Shown here: in pieces, positions 8,077 through 15,943 of the stretch
Layout: the number at the start of each line of letters is the position of its first letter
Position numbering within the stretch: position 1 is the first letter of the stretch
Position numbers and translations under genes: made by a program
Notes under the pieces: generated by a model
What the model was told of the DNA's origin: nothing
Databases searched by the model: none
What the model saw: the letters and a program-made list of their open reading frames with translations, nothing else
Source of the DNA: Devosia sp. YIM 151766
GTDB taxonomy: Bacteria; Pseudomonadota; Alphaproteobacteria; Rhizobiales; Devosiaceae
DNA: 64,000 nt
NCBI RefSeq assembly: GCF_030285925.1
Contig: NZ_CP127251.1
Location: 310,001 to 374,000 of the forward strand
Direction of reading: 5' to 3'

Positions 8077-8847
8077 ATGATCGATTGTGTGGTCGTCACC
8101 GGCGCGGCCGGCGATGTCGGGCGCGCGCTGGTCGCCCTGTTTCTCGAACGCGGCAAGGCGGTCGTCGGCTGGGATATCGACCCGGCCCGCCTGGCGGAAA
8201 ACGACGCGCTGTTTCCGGACCGCTATGCCTCGGTCGGCGTCGATATCTGCGATGCCGATGCGGTGCGGGACGCCTATGCGCAGACCTGCAATCCCGGTCG
8301 CCATGTCGATGTGCTGATCAACAATGCCGGCGCCGTGACCGCCCCTCGCTTGGCCGAGACCGGCGAGCGCGAATGGACCCGCGACATAGAGATCAATCTC
8401 AACGGCGCCTTCCGCTGCCTCAAGGCGGTGCAGCCGGCCATGGCCGCCAGGGGCGGCGGCACGGTGATCAATGTCGCCTCGGTCAATGGCGTCGCCATGT
8501 ACGGCTATCCGGGCTATAGCGCCGCCAAGGCCGGTCTTATCGGGCTGACCAAATTTGCCGCCACCGAATATGGCCCGGCCGGCATTCGCGTCAACGCCAT
8601 CATGCCGGGCACGGTGCGGACCAAGGCCTGGGACGAGCGGCTGGCCGCCAATCCCGCAATCCTCGACAACGTCAAGAAATATTACTCGTTGCGCGACGTC
8701 TGTTCGCCAGTCGATATTGCCGAACTGGCATGGTTCCTCGCCTATGGCCCATCGCGTATGATCACCGGCGCGGTCATTCCGATCGATGGCGGCCTGACGG
8801 CCGGTATCGGCCGGGTGGCCGGGGAATTTTGCGGCGTGGAGTTCTGA
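8077..8847 (+). CDS. SDR family oxidoreductase
   Basis: A 256-residue classical SDR. It has TGAAGDVGRAL as cofactor loop, Asp after the second strand (WDIDPARL, NAD-preferring), NNAGAV, catalytic Ser in VASVNGVAMYG, YSAAK with Tyr and Lys, and a C-terminal GAVIPIDGG. The substrate is unknown. As first gene of a sugar-acid operon it may oxidise the starting sugar or an intermediate. ATG 8077 is chosen because GGAG (8067-8070) lies 6 nt upstream; an in-frame GTG at 8059 lacks a site. It is followed closely by the RpiR regulator. Confidence 0.85.
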   Translation: MIDCVVVTGAAGDVGRALVALFLERGKAVVGWDIDPARLAENDALFPDRYASVGVDICDADAVRDAYAQTCNPGRHVDVLINNAGAVTAPRLAETGEREWTRDIEINLNGAFRCLKAVQPAMAARGGGTVINVASVNGVAMYGYPGYSAAKAGLIGLTKFAATEYGPAGIRVNAIMPGTVRTKAWDERLAANPAILDNVKKYYSLRDVCSPVDIAELAWFLAYGPSRMITGAVIPIDGGLTAGIGRVAGEFCGVEF

Positions 8848-8891
8848 TCATCAACAAGCGATCCAAACCCGAATCCAATGCGAGCGCCCGC

Positions 8892-9785
8892 ATGTCCGCC
8901 CGCGAAATTCGCCCCGATCTGCTGGAGCGGTTGCAGATTGCCTCCGAGACGCTCGCCAATGCCGAGCTGGAAGTGGCGCGCACCATTCTGGCCGACCCCG
9001 ATTGGGTCAGCCGATCGTCGATCAAGGCGCTGGCCGCCAAGGCCGGGGTCAGCGAGCCCACCGTCATCCGTCTGGCGCGCAAGCTGGGCTGTAGCGGCTA
9101 TAGCGATTTCAAGCTGCGGCTGGCCGAGGATCTGGTGGTCACCCGCATGTTCCTGTCGCCCGATGCATTGGTGCGCAATTCACAGCCGGCCTCGATCGCC
9201 GAGCGCATGTATGAGGCAGCGACGCGGACGATGACCGAAGCCATGGCCATGCTTAATGAGAAGGCCTTCGAGAACGCGGTCAAATTGCTCTCCAAGGCCC
9301 GCCGCGTGCAATGTTTCGGCGTCGGCGGCAGTTCGGCGATCATGGCGCAGGAGGCCGAAAATCGCCTGTTCCGGCTCGGCGTCGCCGTCCAGGCCTGCGC
9401 CGATCCCTACAAGTCGCGCATGATCGCCGCCATCATGGCGCCCGAGGATGTGCTGCTGTGTTTTTCGGCGACCGGCAAGCCGGTTTCGGTGATCGACAGC
9501 GCTGAGATCGCCCGCGCCAATGGCGTCAAGGTCATTGCCGTGACCCCCGCCGGCAGCGCCCTGTCGGAAGTTGCCGACGTGACCTTGGCGGTCAGCGTTT
9601 TCAATGATGAAGTCTATTTCAACCTGCCGAGCCCGACACGCTACGCCCAGCTCTATCTGCTCGATTGCCTCGCGGCGGCGATGGCGGTCGAGCTCGGCCC
9701 GCATTCCTTCCAGAACCTCAAGAATATCCGCCGCACCCTGAGCGGCCTGCATGGCACCATGAAGTTCCAGCCGATCGGGGATTGA
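8892..9785 (+). CDS. RpiR/MurR-family transcriptional regulator
   Basis: A 297-residue regulator. The N-terminal HTH_6 domain (about residues 5-80) includes WVSRSSIKALAAKAGVSEP and TVIRLARKLGCSGYSDFKLR. The C-terminal SIS domain (about 120-260) includes VQCFGVGGSSAIMAQEAENR and VLLCFSATGKPVSVIDSAEI, where sugar phosphates or keto-acid intermediates bind in this family. It sits between the first SDR and the ABC transporter genes. It probably represses the two divergent operons through sites at 8032-8044 and 9786-9827. The start is uncertain: ATG 8892 has no clear Shine-Dalgarno, and the frame is open back across the preceding SDR. Confidence 0.88.
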   Translation: MSAREIRPDLLERLQIASETLANAELEVARTILADPDWVSRSSIKALAAKAGVSEPTVIRLARKLGCSGYSDFKLRLAEDLVVTRMFLSPDALVRNSQPASIAERMYEAATRTMTEAMAMLNEKAFENAVKLLSKARRVQCFGVGGSSAIMAQEAENRLFRLGVAVQACADPYKSRMIAAIMAPEDVLLCFSATGKPVSVIDSAEIARANGVKVIAVTPAGSALSEVADVTLAVSVFNDEVYFNLPSPTRYAQLYLLDCLAAAMAVELGPHSFQNLKNIRRTLSGLHGTMKFQPIGD

Positions 9786-9881
9786 TTGCAAAACTACATA
9801 TTGAAAATTAGTGCGTTGCAAAACTACTGGCGCCTTGCTAACTTCTCCCGGCGCCGTGGAGGCGCGCTCTAGGAGGGATTT
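9786..9881 (+). promoter_or_regulatory. Upstream region of ABC operon with a tandem 12-bp repeat
   Basis: TTGCAAAACTAC occurs exactly twice, at 9786-9797 and 9816-9827, 30 bp apart (about three helical turns). AAACTAC resembles one half of RpiR-type operators such as GTAGTTAAATTAC at 8032. The repeats stand between the regulator gene and the substrate-binding protein, so an internal regulated promoter is likely. A strong AGGAGGGA Shine-Dalgarno sits just before the ATG at 9882. Confidence 0.55.
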
Positions 9882-11177
9882 ATGCATAGAACTCTATTGG
9901 CCCTGGGCCTCGGCACCGCGCTTGGCACCATGGCCTTCGGTGCGATCGCCCAGGACGATGTGAACCTGGTTTACTGGTCGCTTTGGAACGAGCCGGAGCC
10001 CGGCGCCAATGTGATGAAATCGCTGATCGCCGATTTCGAGGCAGCCCATCCTGGCGTCACCATCACGCCCGTCTGGAACGGGCGCCAGAACCAGACCACG
10101 GTGCGCAACGCCATGGCCGGCGGCACCCAGATCGACATCATGGATTCGGACATGGATGGGCTCAAGGGCGGCCTCGCCGCTGCCGGCGCGCTGCTGCCCT
10201 GGAACGAGCAGATTGCCGGTCCGGCTCCCGATGGCGAAGAGGGCACGTTCGGCGACCTGTTCTACCCGCATCTGCTGGACATGGCGTCCAATGACGACAC
10301 GCTCTACCAGATCCCCTACATGCTCTATGCCTATAACATCTTCTATAGCCAGGGCGCGCTGGACAATGCCGGCGTCGAGGCGTTGCCGGAAGATTGGGAC
10401 GGCTTCGTCGCGGCCCTGGAACAGGTCAAGGCCAGCGGCGTGAACGCCATCGCCGTCGAAAGCGACATCGCCTTCTACAATATCAAGTGGTTCAACTACC
10501 TGATCGAGCGTATTGCCGGGCCCGATTTCCTGATGCGGGCCACCGAAGACCCGACCGGCGAAACCTGGCGCGACCCGGCAGTGCTCCAGGCCGTCGAGAT
10601 GGAGCTCGACCTCTGGGCGCGCGGCCTCATCCCCGAGGAGAGCCGTGGCTATCAATGGCCGGCCGGCCAGCAGACCATCGCTTTTGACGAAACCGCCGTC
10701 GAGCTGGTCGGTTCGTGGCTGCCGGTGGAGCTTGCCGATACCGTGGCGGACGAATTCGAATGGGGCGCCATTCGCTTCCCCTCCGTTGAAGGCGGTCTCG
10801 GCGATGTCAATCACGTCGAAATCAACTCGCACAGCCTGGCCATCATGGCCGATACCGCCCACGAGGCCGAGGCCCGCGAATTCATTCAATTCGTCGTCTC
10901 GACGCCATCGCAGCAGCGCTACGCCACCGACGCCAAGATCGGCGTGGCCAATCGCCATGCCGAATGGGCGCCCGAAGTTGCCGCCGCGCGCAAGTCGCTC
11001 GACGAGGCAACCCTGATCCTGTCGGAAAACCATGGCGTCAAGGCCAAGTATCCGGACTATTCCACCAATGTCTACGAGGCCCTGCATAACCAGGTCTTCC
11101 TCGGCAGCATCACGCCGGCGGAGTTCGTTGACCAGATGGTTGCCCGCACCCAGGAATTCTGGGCCAATCGTTCCTAA
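9882..11177 (+). CDS. Sugar ABC transporter substrate-binding protein (UgpB/MalE type)
   Basis: A 431-residue periplasmic protein. The signal peptide (MHRTLLALGLGTALGTMAFG) ends near AIAQ, residues 22-25. The mature part begins LVYWSLWNEPEPGANVMK and contains TITPVWNGRQNQTTVRNAMAG and DIMDSDMDG, typical of the family 1 (carbohydrate) solute-binding proteins. It also has IAVESDIAFYN and a late QFVVSTPSQQRYATDA. It delivers a carbohydrate-like ligand to the permeases encoded next. The start is secured by AGGAGGGA 4-5 nt upstream. Ligand identity cannot be read from sequence. Confidence 0.9.
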   Translation: MHRTLLALGLGTALGTMAFGAIAQDDVNLVYWSLWNEPEPGANVMKSLIADFEAAHPGVTITPVWNGRQNQTTVRNAMAGGTQIDIMDSDMDGLKGGLAAAGALLPWNEQIAGPAPDGEEGTFGDLFYPHLLDMASNDDTLYQIPYMLYAYNIFYSQGALDNAGVEALPEDWDGFVAALEQVKASGVNAIAVESDIAFYNIKWFNYLIERIAGPDFLMRATEDPTGETWRDPAVLQAVEMELDLWARGLIPEESRGYQWPAGQQTIAFDETAVELVGSWLPVELADTVADEFEWGAIRFPSVEGGLGDVNHVEINSHSLAIMADTAHEAEAREFIQFVVSTPSQQRYATDAKIGVANRHAEWAPEVAAARKSLDEATLILSENHGVKAKYPDYSTNVYEALHNQVFLGSITPAEFVDQMVARTQEFWANRS

Positions 11178-11237
11178 GATCCTCCGGCGCGGGTGCTCGT
11201 CATCCGCGCCGCCCCCAAAATTGCCTCGGGTGGTGAC

Positions 11238-12122
11238 GTGATACGTAAACGGCTGATCGTTTTGTTCCTGGCCCCGGCCAGTCTGATCTATGGCGGGCTG
11301 TTTCTGCTCCCCACGCTATCGACCTTTTATTTCTCGCTGTTCTCCTGGTCGGGGTTCGGGCAGGAAATGACCTTTATCGGCCTCGCCAATTATGTCCGCC
11401 TGTTCAACGATACGGTGTTCTGGCTGAGCCTGCGCAACACGCTGGCCATCCTGTTCGTCGGCGGCTTCTTCATCTTCGGCCTGGCCTTCCTTTATACGGT
11501 GCTGCTGACCTCGGGCATTTGGGGCAAGAAGTTCTTCCGCCTGGTATTCTTCCTGCCCAATGTCATCTCGGTGGTCGCGCTGGCCGGCATGTGGGCCTAC
11601 ATCTACAACCCGCGCAGCGGCTTGCTGAACACCACGCTCGCCACGCTCGGTCTCACCGATGCCGCCAAGACCTTGTGGACCTCGCCCGACAATATCTTCT
11701 GGGCCATGCTGGCGGCGCTGGTCTGGGTGTTTACCGGTTTTTTCCTCATTCTGCTGATGGCCGGCGTGGACAAGATTCCCACTGACGCCTATGAGGCCGC
11801 CGATCTGGAAGGCGCCTCGCTGTGGCAGAAATTCTGGTTCATCACCGTGCCGATGCTCTGGGACGTGATGGCCATCTCTTTCGTCATCTGGATGATCAAC
11901 GCCATCAAGATGTTCGAATTCCCCTATGCCTTCGGCTTCCTGCAGGTTCCCCAGCAGCTCTATACGCTCGGCATCTATCTCTACATCATGGGCTTCGGCC
12001 AGCGCGATCCGATCTACCAGCTTGGCTATGCCACGGCGATCGGCGTGGTCATGCTGGTGGTCACCTTCATTCTCATCGTTGTGGTGCGCGGGCTGCTGCG
12101 CCGCGAGCAGTTGGAGTTCTAG
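11238..12122 (+). CDS. Sugar ABC transporter permease, UgpA/MalF type
   Basis: A 294-residue inner-membrane permease with about six spans. The first hydrophobic segment is FLAPASLIYGGLFLLPTLSTF. The cytoplasmic EAA loop reads YEAADLEGASLWQKFWFITVP. It forms the transmembrane channel with the next gene's product. GTG 11238 gives VIRKRLIV, a normal length start, and the GGTGG just before it is a weak ribosome site. An in-frame GTG at 11193 is the alternative. The stop lies 2 bp before the next start. Confidence 0.88.
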   Translation: MIRKRLIVLFLAPASLIYGGLFLLPTLSTFYFSLFSWSGFGQEMTFIGLANYVRLFNDTVFWLSLRNTLAILFVGGFFIFGLAFLYTVLLTSGIWGKKFFRLVFFLPNVISVVALAGMWAYIYNPRSGLLNTTLATLGLTDAAKTLWTSPDNIFWAMLAALVWVFTGFFLILLMAGVDKIPTDAYEAADLEGASLWQKFWFITVPMLWDVMAISFVIWMINAIKMFEFPYAFGFLQVPQQLYTLGIYLYIMGFGQRDPIYQLGYATAIGVVMLVVTFILIVVVRGLLRREQLEF

Positions 12123-12124
12123 CC

Positions 12125-13000
12125 ATGGCCAACAATAGTCTTCAAACCGCACCTGCCCGCCGCATTTCCACGCTGCCCGGCTGGGTGCGCCGCCTGCCGG
12201 CCTATTTCCTCGTCTGGATGTGGACCGCCTTCACCCTGGCCGCCATTGCCTATGTTCTGCTGAGCGCCGTGAAGTCGAAGCGGGAAGTGCTGCGCTCGGG
12301 CTGGAGCCTGCCGCAGGAATTCATCTGGTCCAATTTCGCCACCGCCTGGAATGTCGGGCGGCTCGGCGATTATTTCCTGAATTCGGTAATGGTGGTGGGC
12401 GGCTCGGTCTTCGCCATCCTGCTGGTGTCGACGCCGGCCGCCTATGTGCTGGCCCGCGCCAAATTCCCCGGCCGCGAAACCGCCACCAATATCTTCGTGC
12501 TCGGCATGGGCATCCCCATCCCCATGCTGTTCATCCCGATTTTCGGCGTCCTGTCCTTCTTCCGGCTGACCGACAGCCTGACCGGGCTGAGCCTGGTCTT
12601 CATCGCCATCTCGATCCCCGTCACCATCTTCCTGTTGACCGGCTTCTTTGCCTCGCTGCCCTCCGAGCTGGAATCGGCCGCGGTGCTGGAAGGCTGTTCC
12701 GATTTCCAGGTCTTCCGCCATGTCATGCTGCCCATGGCCATGCCCGGCGTGCTGACGGCGCTGATCCTCAATCTCATCTGGCTGTGGAACGAGTACCAGC
12801 TCTCGCTGGTCATCCTCAACAGTCCCGACAATCGAACGCTGCCGCTCGGGCTCTATTCGCTGCAAAACGCCATGCAATATACCGGTGACTGGCCAGGCAT
12901 GTTTGCCGGCGTCACCATCGTCATCATTCCCACTATAATCGCCTACGCGCTTCTCTCCGAGAAGATGATCGCCGGCATGACCATGGGCGCTGTAAAATGA
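12125..13000 (+). CDS. Sugar ABC transporter permease, UgpE/MalG type
   Basis: A 291-residue inner-membrane permease of the MalG/UgpE class. After a short cytoplasmic N-terminus come six predicted spans. The conserved EAA loop is [21 protein letters not shown], and the protein ends with the class-typical [14 protein letters not shown]. It pairs with the preceding permease. Its stop overlaps the ATPase start (ATGA), so the transporter genes are translationally coupled. Confidence 0.9.
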   Translation: MANNSLQTAPARRISTLPGWVRRLPAYFLVWMWTAFTLAAIAYVLLSAVKSKREVLRSGWSLPQEFIWSNFATAWNVGRLGDYFLNSVMVVGGSVFAILLVSTPAAYVLARAKFPGRETATNIFVLGMGIPIPMLFIPIFGVLSFFRLTDSLTGLSLVFIAISIPVTIFLLTGFFASLPSELESAAVLEGCSDFQVFRHVMLPMAMPGVLTALILNLIWLWNEYQLSLVILNSPDNRTLPLGLYSLQNAMQYTGDWPGMFAGVTIVIIPTIIAYALLSEKMIAGMTMGAVK

Positions 13001-14113
13001 GCACTTCCACCCCCGCCCTCGTGGCGCGCGGCATCAGCAAGGCCTATGGCCAGACCGACGTGCTGAAATCCATCGACCTGACCATTGAACGCGGCGAATT
13101 CGTCGTGCTGCTGGGGCCCTCCGGCTGCGGCAAGTCGACCTTGATGCGCTGCATTGCCGGACTCGATGCCGTCAGCGGCGGCACGTTCCAGATCGAGGGC
13201 CGCGATGTCACCCATGCCGCTCCGGCGGCCCGCGACGTGGCGATGGTCTTCCAGTCCTATGCGCTGTTTCCGCATATGAACGTCGCCGACAATATCGGCT
13301 TCGGCATGCGCATTGCCCGCCGCCCCAAGGCGGAGATCGCCGAACGCGTGCTGGCGGCGGCCAAGATTCTTAAGATCGAGCACCTGCTGGACCGCAAGCC
13401 CAAGGCCCTCTCGGGCGGGCAGCGCCAGCGCGTCGCCATCGGCCGCGCCATCGTGCGCAATCCGAAGATCTTCCTGTTCGACGAGCCCTTGTCCAATCTG
13501 GATGCGGCGCTGCGCAGCGAGACGCGGGTGGAAATCACCCGCCTGCATCGCCGCATCGGCAATACCATGATCTATGTGACTCACGATCAGGTGGAAGCCA
13601 TGACCATGGCATCGCATCGTGGTCATGCGCGCCGGAAATATCGAGCAGATCGGCGCCCCGCTCGAACTCTACAACAATCCGCGCAACCTGTTCGTCGCCA
13701 CGTTCCTCGGCCAGCCACCGACCAATATTGTGGAAGCCAATGTCGAACAATCGACTGCGGAAGCGCTGATCCTGCAGGTCGGCGGCGGCCGGCTGGTATT
13801 GCCCGCCATCGGCGAGGCGCTGCAGCCCGGCCAACGCGTTCGCATCGGCATCCGCCCGGAAAGCTTCACCATCGGCGATGGTCCGGGAAGCGTGCCGGTC
13901 TCCGTCGACCTGGTTGAGCAATTGGGCAATGAAACCCAGATCTATTGCCGCCTCGACGACGGCCAGTCCCTGACCCTCAACATTGCCGGGCAGGTCGATC
14001 CGCAGGCCGCCTCGACCCTCAGCGTGCAGATCGCGCCCGAGCAGATCATGGTGTTCGACGCCGAAGACCGCAATCTGCGCTATAACCCCGATCGGAAAGG
14101 ACAATCGCTATGA
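12997..14113 (+). pseudogene. Sugar ABC transporter ATPase (UgpC/MalK type), frameshifted
   Basis: The reading frame from 12997 encodes a normal MalK-type ATPase: Walker [10 protein letters not shown], signature [15 protein letters not shown], Walker [13 protein letters not shown] and switch region [12 protein letters not shown]. It then leaves frame at about 13609-13613. Where relatives read MADRIVVM, the DNA reads ATGGCATCGCATCGTGG, as if two bases (CG) were missing. The family sequence resumes in the +1 frame from about 13612 ([20 protein letters not shown]) and runs to the stop at 14113, with the regulatory C-terminal domain intact. Either a sequencing error or a real mutation fits. If real, residues after the switch are lost and a short garbled tail to 13917 replaces them. 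Confidence 0.85.
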
Positions 14114-14958
14114 AGTTGCTGCGTTATGGAGCGCCCGGCGCGGAATTGCCGGGCCTGCTGGATGCCGAGGGCCGGCTGCGCAGCCTCTCCGACCATGTCG
14201 CGGACATCGTTGGCGCCACCGTCACCCCCGACGCCATCGCCCGTCTGGCGGCGCTCGATCCAAACCGCCTGCCGCTGGTCGACGGCGCGCCGCGCCTCGG
14301 CCCCTGTATCGGGGAAGTCGGCAAGTTCATCTGCATCGGTCTCAACTATGCCGATCATGCGGCCGAAGCCGGCATGCCCATTCCGGCCGAGCCCATTGTG
14401 TTCAACAAATGGACCTCGGCCATTGTCGGCCCCAATGACGATGTTCGCATTCCGCGCGGTTCGGTGAAAACCGATTGGGAAGTCGAGCTCGGCATCGTCA
14501 TCGGCAAGACCGCCTCCTATGTCGAGGAACAGGACGCCCTCGACCACGTCGCCGGCTATTGCGTCATCAACGATGTCTCCGAGCGCGAATATCAGCTCGA
14601 ACGCGGCGGCGCCTGGGACAAGGGCAAGGGCTGCGACACGTTCGGCCCGCTCGGCCCCTGGCTGGTCACCCGCGACGAAGTTCCCGACCCACAAAATCTG
14701 CGCCTCTGGCTCGATATCGACGGCCAGCGCATGCAGGACGGCTCCACCAGCACCATGATCTTCAGCGTCGCCTTCATCGTCTCCTATCTCAGCCGCTTCA
14801 TGAGCCTGCATCCCGGCGATGTCATCGCCACCGGAACGCCGCCGGGCGTCGGCTCCGGCAAGAAGCCGGAACCGATTTTCCTCAAGGGCGGCGAGATCAT
14901 GCATCTGGGCATTGACGGGCTGGGGGAGCAGCGCCAGCTCGTCGTGCGCCATGACTGA
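14110..14958 (+). CDS. Fumarylacetoacetate-hydrolase-family enzyme, likely 2,4-diketo-3-deoxy-sugar-acid hydrolase
   Basis: A 282-residue FAH-fold hydrolase. A family-typical N-terminal cap (MKLLRYGAPGAELPGLLDAE) leads to GKFICIGLNYADHAAEAG. Metal ligands are expected from DWEVELGIVIGK (two Glu) and VINDVSER (Asp). TGTPPGVGSGKKP then follows. Close relatives are annotated ureidoglycolate lyase or 2,4-diketo-3-deoxy-L-fuconate hydrolase. In the L-fuconate type of pathway the enzyme cleaves a diketo acid to pyruvate plus a hydroxy-acid. The KDF-dehydrogenase-like SDR at 4393 supports that role. The start overlaps the ATPase stop (ATGA). Confidence 0.88.
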   Translation: MKLLRYGAPGAELPGLLDAEGRLRSLSDHVADIVGATVTPDAIARLAALDPNRLPLVDGAPRLGPCIGEVGKFICIGLNYADHAAEAGMPIPAEPIVFNKWTSAIVGPNDDVRIPRGSVKTDWEVELGIVIGKTASYVEEQDALDHVAGYCVINDVSEREYQLERGGAWDKGKGCDTFGPLGPWLVTRDEVPDPQNLRLWLDIDGQRMQDGSTSTMIFSVAFIVSYLSRFMSLHPGDVIATGTPPGVGSGKKPEPIFLKGGEIMHLGIDGLGEQRQLVVRHD

Positions 14959-15943
14959 GGCCGTTATCGACGCTTTGCGCCGCCTGCATCTGGTTGGCGA
15001 TGACGAGGCCGTGCGTCTGGTTCCGCTGGTGGGCGGCGTGTCCTCCGACATCATGCTGGCCGAGGTCGGCGAGCGGCGTTTCTGCGTCAAGCGCGCGCTG
15101 CCGCAGCTCAAGGTCGCCGCCGACTGGCGCGCGCCGGTCGAGCGCAATGCCGTCGAGGCCGATTATCTGCGTGTCGTCGCCGCCTGGCAGCCGGGCCTGG
15201 TTCCGGAAGTCCTGGGCGAGGACCGGCAGGCGGGGCTCTTCGCCATGGCCTATCTGCCCGAGGACACGCATCCGGTCTGGAAGCGCCAATTGCTCGACGG
15301 CGTGGTCGATCCCGGCTTTGCCGCCCAGGTCGGGACCGCGCTCGGCCGCATTCATCAGCTTTCCGCTGCCGATGCCGGCATTCCCGCCCAATTCGACAAT
15401 GGCGATCTGTTCGAGGCCCTGCGCCTCGATCCCTATCTGCGCGCCACCGGCAAGGTCCATCCCGATCTGGCCCCGGCCTTCGAGGCGCTGGCCGAACGCG
15501 TCGCCACGACCCGCAAGGCCTTGATGCATGGCGATGTCAGCCCGAAAAACATCCTTGTCGGCCCGTCCGGCCCGGTGCTGCTCGATGCCGAATGCGGCTG
15601 CTTCGGCGATCCGGCCTTCGATCTGGCCTTCCTGCTCAATCACCTGCTGCTCAAGGCCACCCTGTTCCACCGGGCGCCGGCGCCATATCTTGCGGCCTAT
15701 ACCGCCATTGCCGAAGCCTATCTGGCCGAGGTCGACTGGGAAGACCGCGCGGCTTTGGCCCAACGCTGCGCCGACCTGCTGCCCGCTTTGCTGCTGGCCC
15801 GCATCGACGGCAAGTCGCCCGTCGAATATCTTGCCGATACTGCCGATCGCGATTGGCTGCGCCAGCTCGCGCGGCGCTTGCTGATCGAACCCGGCGCCAC
15901 TCTTTCCGACCTTCCTGCTTTCTGGAGCCAGCGCCATGTCTGA
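14951..15943 (+). CDS. APH-type phosphotransferase (small-molecule kinase)
   Basis: A 330-residue kinase of the aminoglycoside phosphotransferase/choline kinase fold. It has the catalytic loop LMHGDVSPKNILV (Asp and Asn) and the metal-binding Asp in VLLDAECGCFGDPAFDLAF. Such enzymes phosphorylate hydroxyl groups of many small metabolites. In a catabolic operon next to an enolase paralog, a sugar- or hydroxy-acid kinase is more likely than antibiotic resistance. Glycerate is one candidate substrate (inference). It overlaps the preceding gene by 8 bp and the following enolase gene by 8 bp. Confidence 0.8.
   Translation: MTEAVIDALRRLHLVGDDEAVRLVPLVGGVSSDIMLAEVGERRFCVKRALPQLKVAADWRAPVERNAVEADYLRVVAAWQPGLVPEVLGEDRQAGLFAMAYLPEDTHPVWKRQLLDGVVDPGFAAQVGTALGRIHQLSAADAGIPAQFDNGDLFEALRLDPYLRATGKVHPDLAPAFEALAERVATTRKALMHGDVSPKNILVGPSGPVLLDAECGCFGDPAFDLAFLLNHLLLKATLFHRAPAPYLAAYTAIAEAYLAEVDWEDRAALAQRCADLLPALLLARIDGKSPVEYLADTADRDWLRQLARRLLIEPGATLSDLPAFWSQRHV

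Noticed and set aside
9894..11087. Long minus-strand open frame opposite the solute-binding protein
   Set aside because: Antisense shadow of a high-GC gene with no family motifs. Similar long shadows oppose most real genes here and were left out.
14951..15943. Antibiotic resistance from the APH-fold kinase
   Set aside because: It is embedded with overlapping starts in a catabolic operon, so a metabolic kinase is far more likely.
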